A DNA stretch of 64,000 bases from Marchantia polymorpha subsp. ruderalis (GCA_037833965.1 AP031355.1:3621501-3685500), one strand, 5' to 3'; shown: positions 51,177-63,620, counted from the stretch's first letter. A program made the numbers and translations. Notes: generated by a model not told the origin, from the letters alone.

Positions 51177-52703
51177 TCACTTACCACAGCTTTCATGGTC
51201 AAAATGGGCAAGAAGAGCTGCGATCTCCCTTTTCTGGTCATCCTCGGATACATCGACACCAAATCCTTGTGGGACAAATGTCACAGCAGCCTCAATGAAG
51301 GCCGCGTATTCGTAGAAAGGGTTTTTCTTAGGAAATAATTTCAAGAACAGCTTCCGGGGAAGAATTGCCTTGAAATTTTCAGCTGTCGGATCAAAGTTGG
51401 GCATGGAGTTGCGACTAGGCTTTCTACTATTCGTCAGGATAGAATCCAACCAATCTTCCATGCATTGATAATTAACGTTTGCTGTTGACTGATGTTTGCA
51501 GACATTAAAATGGTCGCCAACTCCATACCGGAACAATTCGCAGTCGAATCTGGCCGTTCCCTCTGTAACAAAGGTTCCTGATCTTTGCAAACTGCCAGGC
51601 TGCATCGCAATAGAGCGATTATATAGACTTAGTTACTACATAAGACAAGACGGCTCAGCAGACTTTTGAATCATAATAGAGTACGCAGTGACATGAGCGA
51701 CAGAACAGAAGTCAAGCACATTACAGTAATCCCCAGCTTTATAGTCTCTCCATCATGTCCACATGTCAATCTGCAGCTCATGCTCTCACCAATAATAAAG
51801 GTCTGATATAGAAGCTGAATTCTCCTTTCCTCTCAGAAGACCATCATAAACTGAAAAAGAGTTGAAAATAAACTGCAAACCTCTGCAACCCGAAACATCT
51901 CATGAGAATTGACATCTCAACTACCACTTTCAACCGTGATCGCAAGAAAGACTCACCTTTCTTGATGATGTTTGATGTGACTCGCAGATAGTCAAAACCG
52001 TCCACAAAAACCTCGATTTTCGCCTCTCCTTCATACGGCGTCGAAGGCTTGCGAAAGCTTCATTGAGTCGACTGAGTTCTGCGCTGTGTGGTCTTAAGCA
52101 GTCCGTCAGTGTATTACTTTGACCAGACTCATTGGCATACAGATCCCATTTGACTCCGGAGTTGAAAGGAGAATAGAACACAAAGCCGCCTACGTTTTCC
52201 AAAAATTTCCTCCTTTTTTCTTCGTTCTCCGCAAATTGTTCACTCGCTTTGAGCATGAGATTCTTAATGACGAAGCATCCCAGACCATGTCCGACGAACA
52301 AAACTGGGCAGTTGGATGTCAACCCAACCTTGCTTCTTGGAAGGAAAAAGTTGACCATTAGATTTTCTGCAATGGTGAACAAGGAATTCATTCGGCCCTG
52401 GGTACTATTCGTAATCACACAAGCATCATAAGACACCGATAATATACGAGCTCTTGGGAACTTTTTTCCCAAGAATTCTCTCGGCCAGCATGTGCCATCG
52501 TCGTTGGTCCATGTGGTTTTCCAGGCATCTTCAGAGCCTTCAGTATATAGGTCGTGCACAAATATTATCTCCATGTCGTAAGGTCCATACGATGGTTCAT
52601 ACAGCACAAACAGTTCGTCATTGATGCGATTGGCGAACATAGATGCCGTCTCAGTTGCAAGTGCGTCGGAAACCTTTTCTTCTGGAACCTGTGCCTTCGA
52701 CAA
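51177..52703 (-). CDS. SERAC1-like alpha/beta-hydrolase gene H2
   Basis: On the minus strand exon 1 runs to 51957, then an intron GTGAGT...GATGCAG (phase 0). Exon 2 is 51599-51185, with a donor G/GTAAGT (phase 1). Motifs: SKAQVPEE at the 5' side, IIFVHDLYTEGS, TCWPREFLGKKFP, RARILSVSYDA, VLFVGHGLGCFVIKNLM and GDHFNVCKH. The nucleophile serine is glycine, as in H1 and H3. The exon-3 sequence of H1 is still present around 51075-51000, but its acceptor reads GCAA instead of GCAG and its frame differs, so the 3' end is decayed or uses another acceptor (TTGCAG near 51120). No in-frame ATG is obvious at the 5' end. I infer a pseudo-enzyme or decaying gene. Confidence 0.65.
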
Positions 52704-53138
52704 ACATGAAGATTAAACTCAATGTCATAGCACATTTAAGAAACATGACGAACAAAATTAAATATTCATTGTGGCTCTAGAATCGACCGAGCATGAAGAG
52801 CCTCGGTCCACTACGCCGCTTGTGGCGCAGAATGTGAAAACCGGCCGCAACTGGAATGTGTCTTCAGATGTAAGATCTTGTGGAAAGTTCGTTACAGTTC
52901 ATATGACAGCAGATGCAGGAGAAGGATGAAGAATTCACCTCATTTAAACCGTCAGTCTTCAAACTCCCATCTGAACTCCTGACGCCTGTAATCACGTTCA
53001 TGTAACCGCTGTTCTGTACCATCGAGATGTCGCTGAGAATGAGTCTATGGTGTCTGCGATCCTTCTGCTCTCTGATTCCATTGCACTGCTTCTGGTATTA
53101 TCTTCCAGACTTATTAGTGGTCGTTCCTCTCGTTCCTC
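51420..53138 (-). repeat. Left arm of a large inverted repeat (H2 side)
   Basis: This arm, with the H2 promoter region, exon 1, intron 1 and part of exon 2, is the inverted copy of about 55168-56940. Identity is highest in the promoter and the first 190 codons, where the two proteins differ at one residue, and drops toward exon 2. The spacer between the arms is about 2 kb and consists of block 'a' copied from upstream of H1. Confidence 0.75.
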
Positions 53139-53144
53139 TCCCGA

Positions 53145-54860
53145 TTCCAGCTCACGCGTCAAACGATGAGAAGATGAATGAAGCACCTACGAAGTTTCTT
53201 TCAACCTCTGAATGCCATACGGAACCTGAAAATCTAGAAGGGTATCCAGTAGGATGACGTTTTCTAGATTCGAATTCTCAAAAAGCTACTGGCATCTAGA
53301 TAATTATTGAGCATAATATGAAGATTGCGTGCTCAAATGTTTCACCGGCTCTTACCTGTTCCATCTCTTGGAGATTTAAGCCTGAAAGCTGTTATGACCT
53401 GAACAGATCCCAACAACATAGCAACTTTGATTGGACGGAGAGCTGGCTTCGAGTTCAAGTTTGCGAAAATTTGAACAACTATAAATCCCAAGAAAATTAT
53501 TTAGATTCTGTATCATTCAAAAATCAACTCAAACACGATGTTTCAAATTTCAATGTGATGGGGAAAAATAATGCATTTTGAAAAATACCTTATTTGACTT
53601 TTTTCTTAAGATGATATTCATGGTGATGAACCTCAAGATAATTTTTTGTTTAGTTCATTGCTTCTTGTTAAATAAAACTTTCATGTTTAGCTAATCTCAC
53701 TACACAGTTTTTACTCCCAATAATGATACATATTGGTGCTAAGTTTTCACGTCTCTATTGGGAAGTGTCACTCAAACAAGCTTGGGTAGTATTTAGCAGA
53801 TCATATAGAAATATTCTTATTACATGTTTCCCGGATCCACTAAATATATAACAGATAATTTGGCGGATAGTATATTTCTTGACATCTTGTTTTTGAATTT
53901 AAATATGGGATTGTCTTCAGTAAACATAGGTCGTCAAAGTAAAACACAGTTATAAATTAAAGACAATGAGTGAATAGAGCTAAGGTAAATCAAAGTCATA
54001 AATAGTGAATAAACGGAGTGGAGGAAATTCGTAGAATAATTTGAGTTTTTTTTACACCTGTAAAATGGTTGTTATAAAAAAACGAAAATGCATGATTATA
54101 AATATGTTTTAATAAATCAAGTTTACAGAACCAACAATTATATTTTTCCTCTAATCACAAGGGGGAGTGCAAACGCAGGAGCAAGTGCAAGGAAGTACTA
54201 GTGCAGCGAGGGGAGCCTAACGCATGGTACATGGTGTAGTTCCGCTATGATACTGTACAGCAGGAGGCGAAGTTAAAAGTTGGGAATTGGGCTGGAGTAA
54301 CAACAATAAAGTTTCAAACTCAATTTTTTTTCCAAATTACAGTTGGAACACTCACTATTAAATAATATAATGTGGTTATTGAATAAATCTACATTTAAAA
54401 CCTGATGGCTCTTGAGTTCTATTTCACTAATAAGAAGAGTTGACAGTGTTCGGAGGTAAAAAGTGGTGCAGAGTGAAACCTCCGTACCAGTTTTTATGCA
54501 GTTCAATTGATAGTATCAGGTATTATTTACAAATTTTACTAAACTCTTGTTGGAAAGTGTTCGGGAGAGAGAGAAAAAGAGATCAATTTTCTTGAAAGGC
54601 GATATCTTGTATATATTCGAAGGTTCATTGAGATGTTGCTCTAGACTGGAACAGAAAACTGCCTAGAGCAACCATATATATATACAAGATGACCATCTCG
54701 GTTGGTACACGTGGCAGGTTTGACACGTGAACCAACCACGATAGTCATCTTGTATTCGAAGATTCATTGAGATGTTGCTCTGGACAGTTTTCTGTTCCAG
54801 CGTTGTACTTTCCGGCCCAAGGTTGCATGTCAAATTAGTTTTACTGCAAAATTGTAGTAT
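53145..54860 (+). repeat. Duplicated upstream block 'a', copy 2
   Basis: It matches 37313-38640 in the same direction. An extra 440 bp (about 54242-54682) is absent from copy 1. It ends with a short inverted pair, GTTGCTCTAG...CTAGAGCAAC (near 54634-54670), which repeats text found just after the 72-bp hairpin. That extra piece may be an insertion or may have been lost from copy 1. Confidence 0.65.
54683..54754. repeat. 72-bp hairpin with 31-bp arms (copy 2)
   Basis: The same arms and loop as at 38459-38530, with one change (GATAGTC for GATGGTC) in the right arm. Conservation of both arms in copies whose surroundings differ more is suggestive, but the number of changes is too small to prove constraint. 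Confidence 0.65.
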
Positions 54861-55167
54861 TTCCAGAAGGCTATTTCAAGAGTAGATTGTTGACTTCCTA
54901 CGTCATGGATTTTTGGATTGTCTACATCTGGACGTTCAATCAATAGATTGATGACTTTCGGTACATGAATCTGGCCAGATTTATTCTATCGGGGGAGAAG
55001 CAGCCGCTCAGAAGGCGTCATCAGAAGACGACGGTCAGGGCTTCTCTGATGCGCCTCTCGTTTCGTTCTCTATGGATGTACAAGTGGACAATGTCAAGCT
55101 CACTGTACGTGCATTTAGTATCGACGACAATGTCAGCCCCATGCTGAAAAGGGACGATGTACTGCTC

Positions 55168-56940
55168 ATGAGAGGAGCGACCACTATTAAGTCTGGAAGA
55201 TAATACCAGAAGCAGTGCAATGGAATCAGAGAGCAGAAGGATCGCAGACACCATAGACTCATTCTCAGCGACATCTCGATGGTACAGAACAGCGGTTACA
55301 TGAACGTGATTACAGGCGTCAGGAGTTCAGATGGGAGTTTGAAGACTGACGGTTTAAATGAGGTGAATTCTTCATCCTTCTCCACGCATCTGCTGTCATA
55401 TGAACTGTAACGAACTTTCCACAAGATCTTACATCTGAAGACAGATTCCAGTTGCGGCCGGTTTTCACATTTTGCGCCACAAGCGTCGTAGTGGACCGAG
55501 GCTCTTCATGCTCGGTCGATTCTAGAGCCACAATGAATATTTAATTTTGTTCGTCATGTTTCTTAAATGTGCTATGATATTGAGTTTAATCTTGACGTTT
55601 GTCGAAGGCATAGGTTCCAGAAGAAAAGGTTTCCGACGCACTTGCAACTGAGACGGCACCTATGTTCGCCAATCGCATCAATGACGAACTGTTTGTGCTG
55701 TATGAACCATCGTATGGACCTTACGACATGGAGATAATATTTGTGCACGACCTATATACTGAAGGCTCTGAAGATGCCTGGAAAACCACATGGACCAACG
55801 ACGATGGCACATGCTGGCCGAGAGAATTCTTGGGAAAAAAGTTCCCAAGAGCTCGTATATTATCGGTGTCTTATGATGCTTGTGTGATTACGAATAGTAC
55901 CCAGGGCCGAATGAATTCCTTGTTCACCATTGCAGAAAATCTAATGGTCAACTTTTTCCTTCCAAGAAGCAAGGTTGGGTTGACATCCAACTGCCCAGTT
56001 TTGTTCGTCGGACATGGTCTGGGATGCTTCGTCATTAAGAATCTCATGCTCAAAGCGAGTGAACAATTTGCGGAGAACGAAGAGAAAAGGAGGAAATTTT
56101 TGGAAAACGTAGGTGGCTTTGTGTTCTATTCTCCTTTCAACTCCGGAGTCAAATGGGACCTGTATGCCAATGAGTCTGGTCAAAGTAATACACTGACGGA
56201 CTACTTAAGACCACACAGCGCAGAACTCAGTCGACTCAATGAAGCTTTCGCAAGCCTTCGACGCCGTATGCAGGAGAGGCGGAACTCAAGGAACTTGTGG
56301 ACGGTCTTGACAATCTGCGAGTCACATGAAACAGCATCAAGCAGCGTGAGTCTCTCTAGCGAGCACCGTTGAAAGTGGTAGTTGAGATTCTGATTCGCAT
56401 AAGATGTATCGGTTTGCAGAGGATTGCAGTTTCTTTCCAACTTTTTCAGTTCATGATGGTCTTCTGAGAGGAACTGACAGTTCAGCTTCTATATTGGTCC
56501 ATAATTTTTGGTGAGAGCATGAACAGCAGATTGACATGTGGACATGATGGAGAGACTATAAAGCTGGGGATGATTGCAATGTGCTTGTTGTGTCGAAATT
56601 TTTAATTCCTTCTTGAGTTCTGCTGCTCATGTCACTGCGTACTGTAGTATGATTCAAGAGTGTGCTAAGCCGTCTCGTCGTAAGTAGTGACTAAATCTAC
56701 ATAATCGCTCTATTGCGATGCAGCGTGGCCGCTCGCAAAGATCAGGAACCTTTGTCACAGAGGCAACGGCCAGATTCGATTGCGAACAATTCCGATTTGG
56801 AGTTGGTGACCATTTCGGAGTCTGCAAACATCAGTCAACAGGAGACGTTGGATATCAATGCGTCGAAAATTGGCTGGATTCTATCCTGAAGAGTCAAAGA
56901 AAGCCTAGACCCTACTCCATGCCCAAATTTGATGGGACAG
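55168..56940 (+). repeat. Right arm of a large inverted repeat (H3 side)
   Basis: It is the counterpart of 51420-53138. It begins near GAGGAGCGACCACTATTAAG and includes the H3 promoter region, exon 1, intron and the start of exon 2. Confidence 0.75.
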
Positions 56941-57323
56941 ATGATGAAAACGTTTTGAAGGCATTTTATCCCCAATTTGATGGGACAGATAATGAAAACG
57001 TTTTGAAGGCAATTTCTCCCCAATTTGATGGGACAGATCATGAAAACTTGTTGAAGGCTTTTCTTCCCCGCGAGCCGTTCATGGACCCTTCTCCTGACAA
57101 ACTCCCTTCCTACAATTCCGGAGAACTCGTTCTCAAGTTTTTGTCAGACATTGTTACAGGACAGGACTATGAAGCAGCCCTTCTAAAGTTTAGTTCAGAC
57201 ATGGATTCACTAAAAGAACAGGCGTATGAAGCAGCCGTTCTAAAGTTTTGTCCAGACATTGACGTTTTGAAGGCAATTTCTCCCCAATTTGATGGGACAG
57301 ATCATCTTGGAACGAAGTGCTAG
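55662..57323 (+). CDS. SERAC1-like alpha/beta-hydrolase gene H3 (3' end altered)
   Basis: Exon 1 (55662-56345) starts at ATG, MFANRINDELF. The intron is GTGAGT...GATGCAG (378 bp, phase 0). Exon 2 (56724-57323) reads RGRSQRSGTFVTEAT, GVGDHFGVCKH, then repeats and a stop. Exon 1 carries VHDLYTEGS, TCWPREFLGKKFP, RARILSVSYDA and VLFVGHGLGCFVIKNLM. The serine nucleophile is absent here too. Exon 2 holds three 16-residue tandem units (PQFDGTDNENVLKA type) and a partial fourth. The third exon seen in H1 is missing, and a copia remnant begins about 40 bp after the stop. The 5' half resembles H2 and the end of exon 1 resembles H1, as if converted. Confidence 0.65.
56922..57065 (+). repeat. In-frame 48-bp minisatellite in exon 2 of H3
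   Basis: There are three units (56922-56969, 56970-57017, 57018-57065), each coding P(K/Q)FDGTD-ENVLKA plus two residues. A partial fourth unit recurs at about 57263-57302. H1 has unrelated tandem units at the matching place and H2 has none. Confidence 0.85.
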
Positions 57324-57899
57324 AAACCACTGATGATAATCAGTTTCTGTGTACTGCAAGGTGTGACTATATATAAACATATATAAAGGAGCAAAGGTCC
57401 TAAACTCTAAACCTTAAAACTTAAACCTACCCCTAGACATAATCTCTGTAAGAATACCATTCCTGGAGTGCAAAAGACTTATTCCAGAATATGAATAGAC
57501 TTCAAGGCCAAGGTAGTATCTATGCTGGTTAAATTTCAATCTAGGAAGTGATTTGGTCAGCATGTCCGCCGGGTGTAATTTGGTAGAGAGGGATTGAACT
57601 GTAATTTCTCCAAGAGTCATCCGCTCTCGAATAAAATGATGTTGGTTCCCTATGTGTTTACTCCTTGCATGGAAGACAGGAATTTTAACCAAGTTCAATC
57701 ACGCTTTGATTGTCACAGAGAACGGTTGTTGACTCGCTTATTGAGCCAGGAATTTGAAGTGCAGAAGTTACCTTACCGTCTTTGCAAGATAGTTTTATTG
57801 GGGTCATCATTGTCGGGTTGACTTCGTGCATAGGTTGTCACAATCAGATGGCTTGGTGTGCTCCAAAGGGATAGGGCTGTGTATTCGCTCTCAGTTGAT

Positions 57900-57929
57900 G
57901 AAACTGAAACAAAATCTTGTTTCAGTTTC
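57900..57929. repeat. Short perfect hairpin inside copia RNase H of C2
   Basis: GAAACTGAAACAA (57900-57912), AATC, and its complement (57917-57929): 13 of 13 paired. It probably arose by chance or by local copying within the fossil. Confidence 0.6.
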
Positions 57930-57962
57930 AGTTTCTTGCAACACCATGAGACTGCTACGCTT

Positions 57963-59225
57963 GTAGTGGTTTTTAGGTACTGCAATGATACGCATTTTCC
58001 AGATGAGCTTTTTCTGGTGATGCCATGAAACGCGATAGTTGTCTCACATCAAAGCAATGTCTAATCTTGAATTTGTAGATCGTAGAAGACGAGTTGATGG
58101 AGTCGCAATAGTGCTGTCACGCAAAAGTAATCGAAGCTTCGAAAGCTTGTACAAACTGTTGCGTGGGTACGGTTCTTCTTGGAGTAGCACTTTAGGTGAA
58201 TTGCCTTTTACAGAAACAAAGCTTCGAGTGGAAGCTATGTGACCAAGCTCCGTGAGTTCACCGATTGAGTGCAGGTTACGCTTCACACCAGACTCGTAGA
58301 AAGCATTGAAGATTTTGTTTTCATTCAAAGTAAGAGATCCTTTGCTTGCAGTCCTCAATGAAAGATGTTCAGATTGCTTTTCAAATGTGATGAAGCCCCA
58401 CTATCAAAAGACAATGATTGCTTTTCTTTAACTTGACTTAAGAAGGGAGACAGTACATTAGCTGCATCATTGTTGTCAAGAGGCACCGGGTCATGGTCAG
58501 ATGACCCGGTGCCATGGCCTCTTCAAAGCCAACCTTGCAGTGATCGTCAACACCATCAAGGTAAAACTCCATGTTGTTGGCTTGGGATCGCTTGGCGTTC
58601 TTCTCAATTTGTAGGAGATTTTCACGGAGTTGAGTTGTTGCTGAAGCTTGTGTTGCTTGCATTCGTAAAACCAATGTCCATCATCACCGTAGTTGTTGCA
58701 GGTTGATGCTTGGAGGAGCTAAATGAGAGGTGCAGCTCCTTTGGTGCTCATATGACATATCATGAGGACGCTTTGAGAATTGACGAGACTTTGAGTAGCG
58801 TTGTGAGAAATAGCCCCGAGAGTAATCTCGAGATTCAGATCTACGGGTTTACTCTGGGTAGACTCGATTGTACTGAAAACGTTCATAAGAGAATTGTCTT
58901 CCTTTATTCTTTAATATGACTCTCGCTCTCATTCATGATCTTCTTCTCGGCTATTGAGATGGTCATCGGGGCAATTATAAGGAGATGTCTTGTCCTTTGT
59001 GACTGCAATTAAAGACTCAGCAAAACCTCCATAACCATTAGATCTGATTTCACGCCTCATTTATCATCAATTAGAAGAATGAAAAGCTGGGGAGGGTGTA
59101 TGTATTGTGAATCATGCTAGCTATAATTGAGGTAACAAAACCATCTGAGCTAGGTAAATTCATGAGGATAAAGGGAATAAGTTCTGAATCTTTGACTTTA
59201 TCGTTGCACTTAGAAATTTGATTAA
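57963..59225 (-). repeat. 1.26-kb block nearly identical to 29328-30590
   Basis: This is the second copy of the copia gag-protease block. At its left end it continues into RNase H, and at its right end into more gag, while the other copy continues into unrelated DNA on both sides. The match therefore stops sharply at both ends. Confidence 0.8.
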
Positions 59226-61032
59226 GAAGATATTTCACTCCACGTGGATGAGTTTGGACAGATTGACCCTCTCGCATAATGAAATTCGAAAGTCAGACAA
59301 TTGATTAGTAGGATTATTCACTGTACGCATATGATTATTGATAGATTTACCCTCCCGAACAATGAGATTTGTGAGTTTTAGACGTAATAGTTGCTTTAGA
59401 TCTTTGCTGGCGGATGCAAAAAGGAGTCTCCAGTTTTTTTAAACATTAAGTATAGATCAGACATGACATATAGATGGTGTACAATGTGCTCACTCATGTT
59501 CATAATGATATAGTAGAGAGGAAAGTACTTGATGGGACCCTTTGGAAACTGAACGCTCTTGAAGGACCCAATTCCAAGGTCACCCTCAGCCATGTTCTTA
59601 TAACCTACTGATTTGCTCTATAGAGTGTTGAGTGTTCGCCACTGTCGGGCCAGAGTATTTTGGCGACTAATGCTGTGGTAACACACTTTTTGTTTTTTTG
59701 CAGAATTTAAACAATTTTAGAAAACTAGTACCGAAGCAGTGTTTGTAGTTAGAAAAGGGTACGATAAATAGAGTGGATTGATGAGATCGTCACGAGGACA
59801 CAAAGAATCACGTAGTCGGATGTACCAACGCCAATGTCTTCGGCGCCTTCGGCAAAAGCTCCTTTTCTGAGGTGTCTCTACTCACGCGCCTCCAGCGTAT
59901 AAGGAAGCTACGCTTCCGGCGCAGACACCTCAGGAGAAGGTTTTGCTAAAAACGTCAGGAGAAGGGCCCGGACCTTTAAAGGCGTCCGACCATGAGTGCG
60001 CCTTCGGCGAAGCGCCGCTAGCGCGGAAAGGGAAAACCTTCATAACGATCGGGATACACGGTAGATCCAGTTGGTTGAAGTTGCATTAGAAAGAGCTCGA
60101 GACGCTTGTTCTAACGAGCCCAAGAGCGTCGGAGATGGATCAGGGACGGAGAAGTTATGAGCGTCGGAAAACTCGCAGCCGGACATGCGCCGTTCGCGCT
60201 AGGGTTCACAGCCGGAAAGGATTCCCGTACGCCCTCGGCGATGCGCCTTCGGCGGAATCACGCGCTCATAGGAGGAAACCAACTCAGAGTCGGAAGCGCC
60301 TTTGGCGGCTGTTCATGGAAGGAAAGCGCCGGTCGGATGTACGCCTCCGACGTGGCGCTGACGGCCGGATGCGCTGGCATGAGTTGCGCTGACGGATATG
60401 CGCCGGCAGCAACGGACGAGGCATAAAGGACAAAATAAGCGGTACGACTGCGCGCCGGCGTAATTCGCTCCGACTAGATGTGCGCCTCCAGCAAGGCGCC
60501 GACGGATAATGAACGCACCAGCGGCGACACGCCTCCGGTGAGGGACGGGTTAGGAAAAGACAACAGGGCCGGCGTATACCCTGCAGCGGACTCGAGTCCG
60601 GAAGGTGGCGGCGGCGGGAGAATTCAACATTTACGCATGCGAATGCGCGCAGTGCGGAGACGTGAATTCGCGCATGCAAAGGGCGAACCGTTAAGCCGTA
60701 TAGCCGGCTGCGTACGTTGTAACCAGTAAGAACGTTGGACGTTCTTGAAATCGGAGAAGAAAAGACTGCGCTCCAGTCTCATTCTCTCATTCTTGATTTT
60801 GCGATTTCCAGTTTCCAAGATTACGCGCAAGAGCGGAGCGACCTGCAGTGGGAGTAGAGAGTGCGGAGACGAGTTGCGCAAGGATCTTGGCAGACCTTGG
60901 AGAGAATTGCGAGTAGCGATCTTGAGCTTGAGCGCAGAGAGAGTGAGCAGTCAGTGCTTGAGCGACCGACGCGCAGTGGCGATTGTGAGAGAGCGAGCGA
61001 AAGGGAGAACGTTTGTGTGTGCAGGCAACGCA

Positions 61033-63588
61033 ATGTCGAAGGTTCCCCAGCTGCGAGTGTCTCCACTCAGGGTGCCGTAGATCGGTCTACGCGCATTTCA
61101 AGATGTGCTGCTGAGGCTAAAGCTCGATTTTCTCCTATGGGGGTGGAACTGGACATGTCCGGAGATGGTGCGCGAGTATCTGCAGGAGAGACACAAGCCC
61201 TCTCGCGGATTCCGCCCACACCCAGAGAGATGGGACATTTGCAACTGGGCGCAGGTGTTGGGCAGGTGTGCCGGCGAGGAAGGGGATCTCCTCTTCGAGG
61301 CCGATAGCGTGAAGGTGTCCCAGGAGGAAGAAGTCTCTTACAATGAGCTCTTCAAAGTTGCCAGGCATCCCAAGAACGGTTTCCGGACACGGGATTACAA
61401 AGATCGATTGCGGAGAAATGTCGCGACTGCATTGCTGCAGATATTGCAGCCGACCAAGACCGCTTACATGCATGGTTGGCAGGTAGAATTTGTGGAGCGA
61501 GTGTTGTCAGGAGCTCCAGTGCATTGGGCACGGCTCCTGTGGAAGGTGACGCGCCAACATGCGCAAGAAGAGAAAGGAGGAACCCTCAATCATCTCTCGC
61601 CTTACTTGATCGTGTTTTATCGAGCGATGGGATGTTTGACAAATGCTGAGAAAACACGGTTTCCGCAGCTGACCCGAAACTATCCAGGTAGATATTCGAG
61701 GGAGGCCGAAGTAGACACGGATCCGGACGAGGAACCTGCCAGTACGCCTCCGGCTCCGGCTCCAGCAAGAGCAGCAGAAGAACGTCGAAGTGAGCGCATT
61801 CCGCGAAAGCGGAAGTGGGATGAGAGACCTGAGGACAGGCAGCCGGAAGTGCCAGCTGCGCCGACTCGTGGTCGGCCCACCCCCGAGCCTCACAGTCGAC
61901 CAAAACAGAGGGCACGCAAAATGCCAACTGGTACTGAGGAGACCGGGCGAACTCCGACCCGGCGGAATCTCACACAGGAGGAGATAATCGCTCAGATTCT
62001 AGGGAAGACGGCAGATACCTCTGCACAGAAGGCACCACGGCCTTCGGGAGGAGATGGACGGACTGACAGTCGGCCGACTGCGAGTCGGATGACTGAAGGC
62101 CGACAAGCGGAAGGAAGGCCAACTTAACGGCGCGTTGAACCGGACAGCAGGCCGGAAGCAGAAGAGAGTTTGGCTGACGAGCCAACAATCCTCAGAGGGT
62201 CGTCTTCGGCGGAAGGCACTTCTGGGAAAACGCCACCAGCAAGCAGGCCAAGTGGAGTCAAGACGCGCAGGGTGTATCCGACTCCCAGTCGGACAACTGC
62301 TGGTCGGCCGACTGCGAGTCGGACAACAGAGAGTCGGCCGGATTCGCCGACTGCGAGACGGATAGGGCCAACGACTAGTGTGCGGACGCCTTCGGCGGAC
62401 GCACCTTCAGCGAGGACACCTTCCGCGCAGATTGCGCCGGAAGGACAGGCAGCAGAAGCGGGCGGTGCAAAAGTGACAAGAGTCACTGCGGCGTCGACCC
62501 CTTCAGAGACCGAAGATCGAGCCGGAACAGGGGCTCAAGCAGTGGGATCTCCCACTGCCCTGGATATTTTAGCGGGCAGTGGAGCAGCAGTCGCAGCGGA
62601 AGCTGCTGCGCGCCACAGTTCCAGGGAGTCGCCAAGGGATTCGGTGGCGACTGAAATCCTCGAGACTGAGGATGAGACGAGCTCGGAAGAACAGGAAGCA
62701 AATTCGGTACAGAAAACGCCAACAGGGGTGCTGTGCGAACAGATAGTTCCACTCCTGCGATATCTGGATCGCAAGACATCCAAATACGCAAGTGCTTTAA
62801 AACCGCAGTCTTATGTGGAGACTATCAGGCGGAGGACGAGGAGCAAGGTGGCAAAGTGGGCCTCTAGGTGCGGAGTATATGTGGATAGGAACACCGCCCT
62901 CCGACAACACCTGGCGGTCACACAGAAGCTATACCAAGCCTTGCAGCAGCAGAGGGAGGATGCGGCGACGAAAAGTCAGGCGGATGCCGAGCTAATACGG
63001 GCAAAGATCGAGTCGGAATTGCAGGAGGAGCGGAGACAAAACCAAGTCCTAGCAGCCGAACTTACGCGCCAGACGCGCGCCTTAGAAGAAAGTCAAAGAG
63101 CCCGCAAGGAGTATGAGGAGTTGTTGCGCAACTTGCAATCCGAGTGCTCGGATTTGAGGGCACAACGTGCGGAAGCAGAAATGCAGCTGGCAGAGGTAGA
63201 GAGCAGCTGCAGGGCGCGAGGAGAGTTGGCGACACAAGTGACTCGTTGTCTAAAAGGATACGCCCATTGGGAGGTGGCAGCTCAAGAGAGGATCACACTC
63301 AGGGAGTTCGAGCTTCGGGCGGCGGCATTGACGGAGGGTGACAGTCGGAGTCGGCGGCGAGTGGCGAGAAAATTAGAAACCTTCTTGTCGGGTGCGCGCG
63401 ACACTATGGCGCACTTACAGTCGGAAGTCACCACAGCGCTCCGACGCCTGGGGTTACGCAGCCGGTCGGAAGACTGGCAAGGTAGAGACAGTAAGCGGAG
63501 CAGTCCGGCGCGCAGGAGGCGCAGCACCGGATCAGCCGAGTGCAGTAGAGTAGTTTGGTTTCGCGCAGATGCTGCGAGTAGTAGATAG
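61033..63588 (+). pseudogene. Family-B U3 coiled-coil protein in LTR B3 (about one or two breaks)
   Basis: It starts MSKVPQLRVSPLRVP at 61033. The helical domain has LDFLLWGWN near 61120 and GGTLNHLSPYLIVFY near 61577. The middle has TASR/TTAGRPTASRTT units encoded by AGTCGGCCGACT-like palindromes (62068-62110, 62275-62360), followed by an acidic EDETSSEEQE run. The coiled coil spans about 62860-63420, and the tail has ARRRRS. The domain order is the same as in family A. Confidence 0.7.
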
Positions 63589-63620
63589 GATAGCATAGTG
63601 CTAGTTAGGATCTTTTGAGG

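Larger units (their letters stand above)
57361..59640 (-). mobile_element. Ty1/copia remnant 'C2'
   Basis: On the minus strand: gag (YIIMNMSEHIVHH near 59500; ISKCNDKVKDSELIPFI near 59170), then the gag-protease block shared with C1. It joins directly to RNase H (CKKLKLKQDFVSVSSTESEY near 57915) and the element end (HARSKHIGNQHHFIRERM, LHPADMLTKSLPRLKF near 57560-57660). Integrase and reverse transcriptase are missing through an internal loss. Many breaks are present. The border near 57361-57425 resembles the C1 trace at 36850-36930 and may be LTR. Confidence 0.75.

Noticed and set aside
39540-57323. A complete NB-ARC/LRR immune receptor headed by the hydrolase domain
   Set aside because: No P-loop, NB-ARC or repeat domain follows any of the three copies. 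The genes end within about 430 codons.
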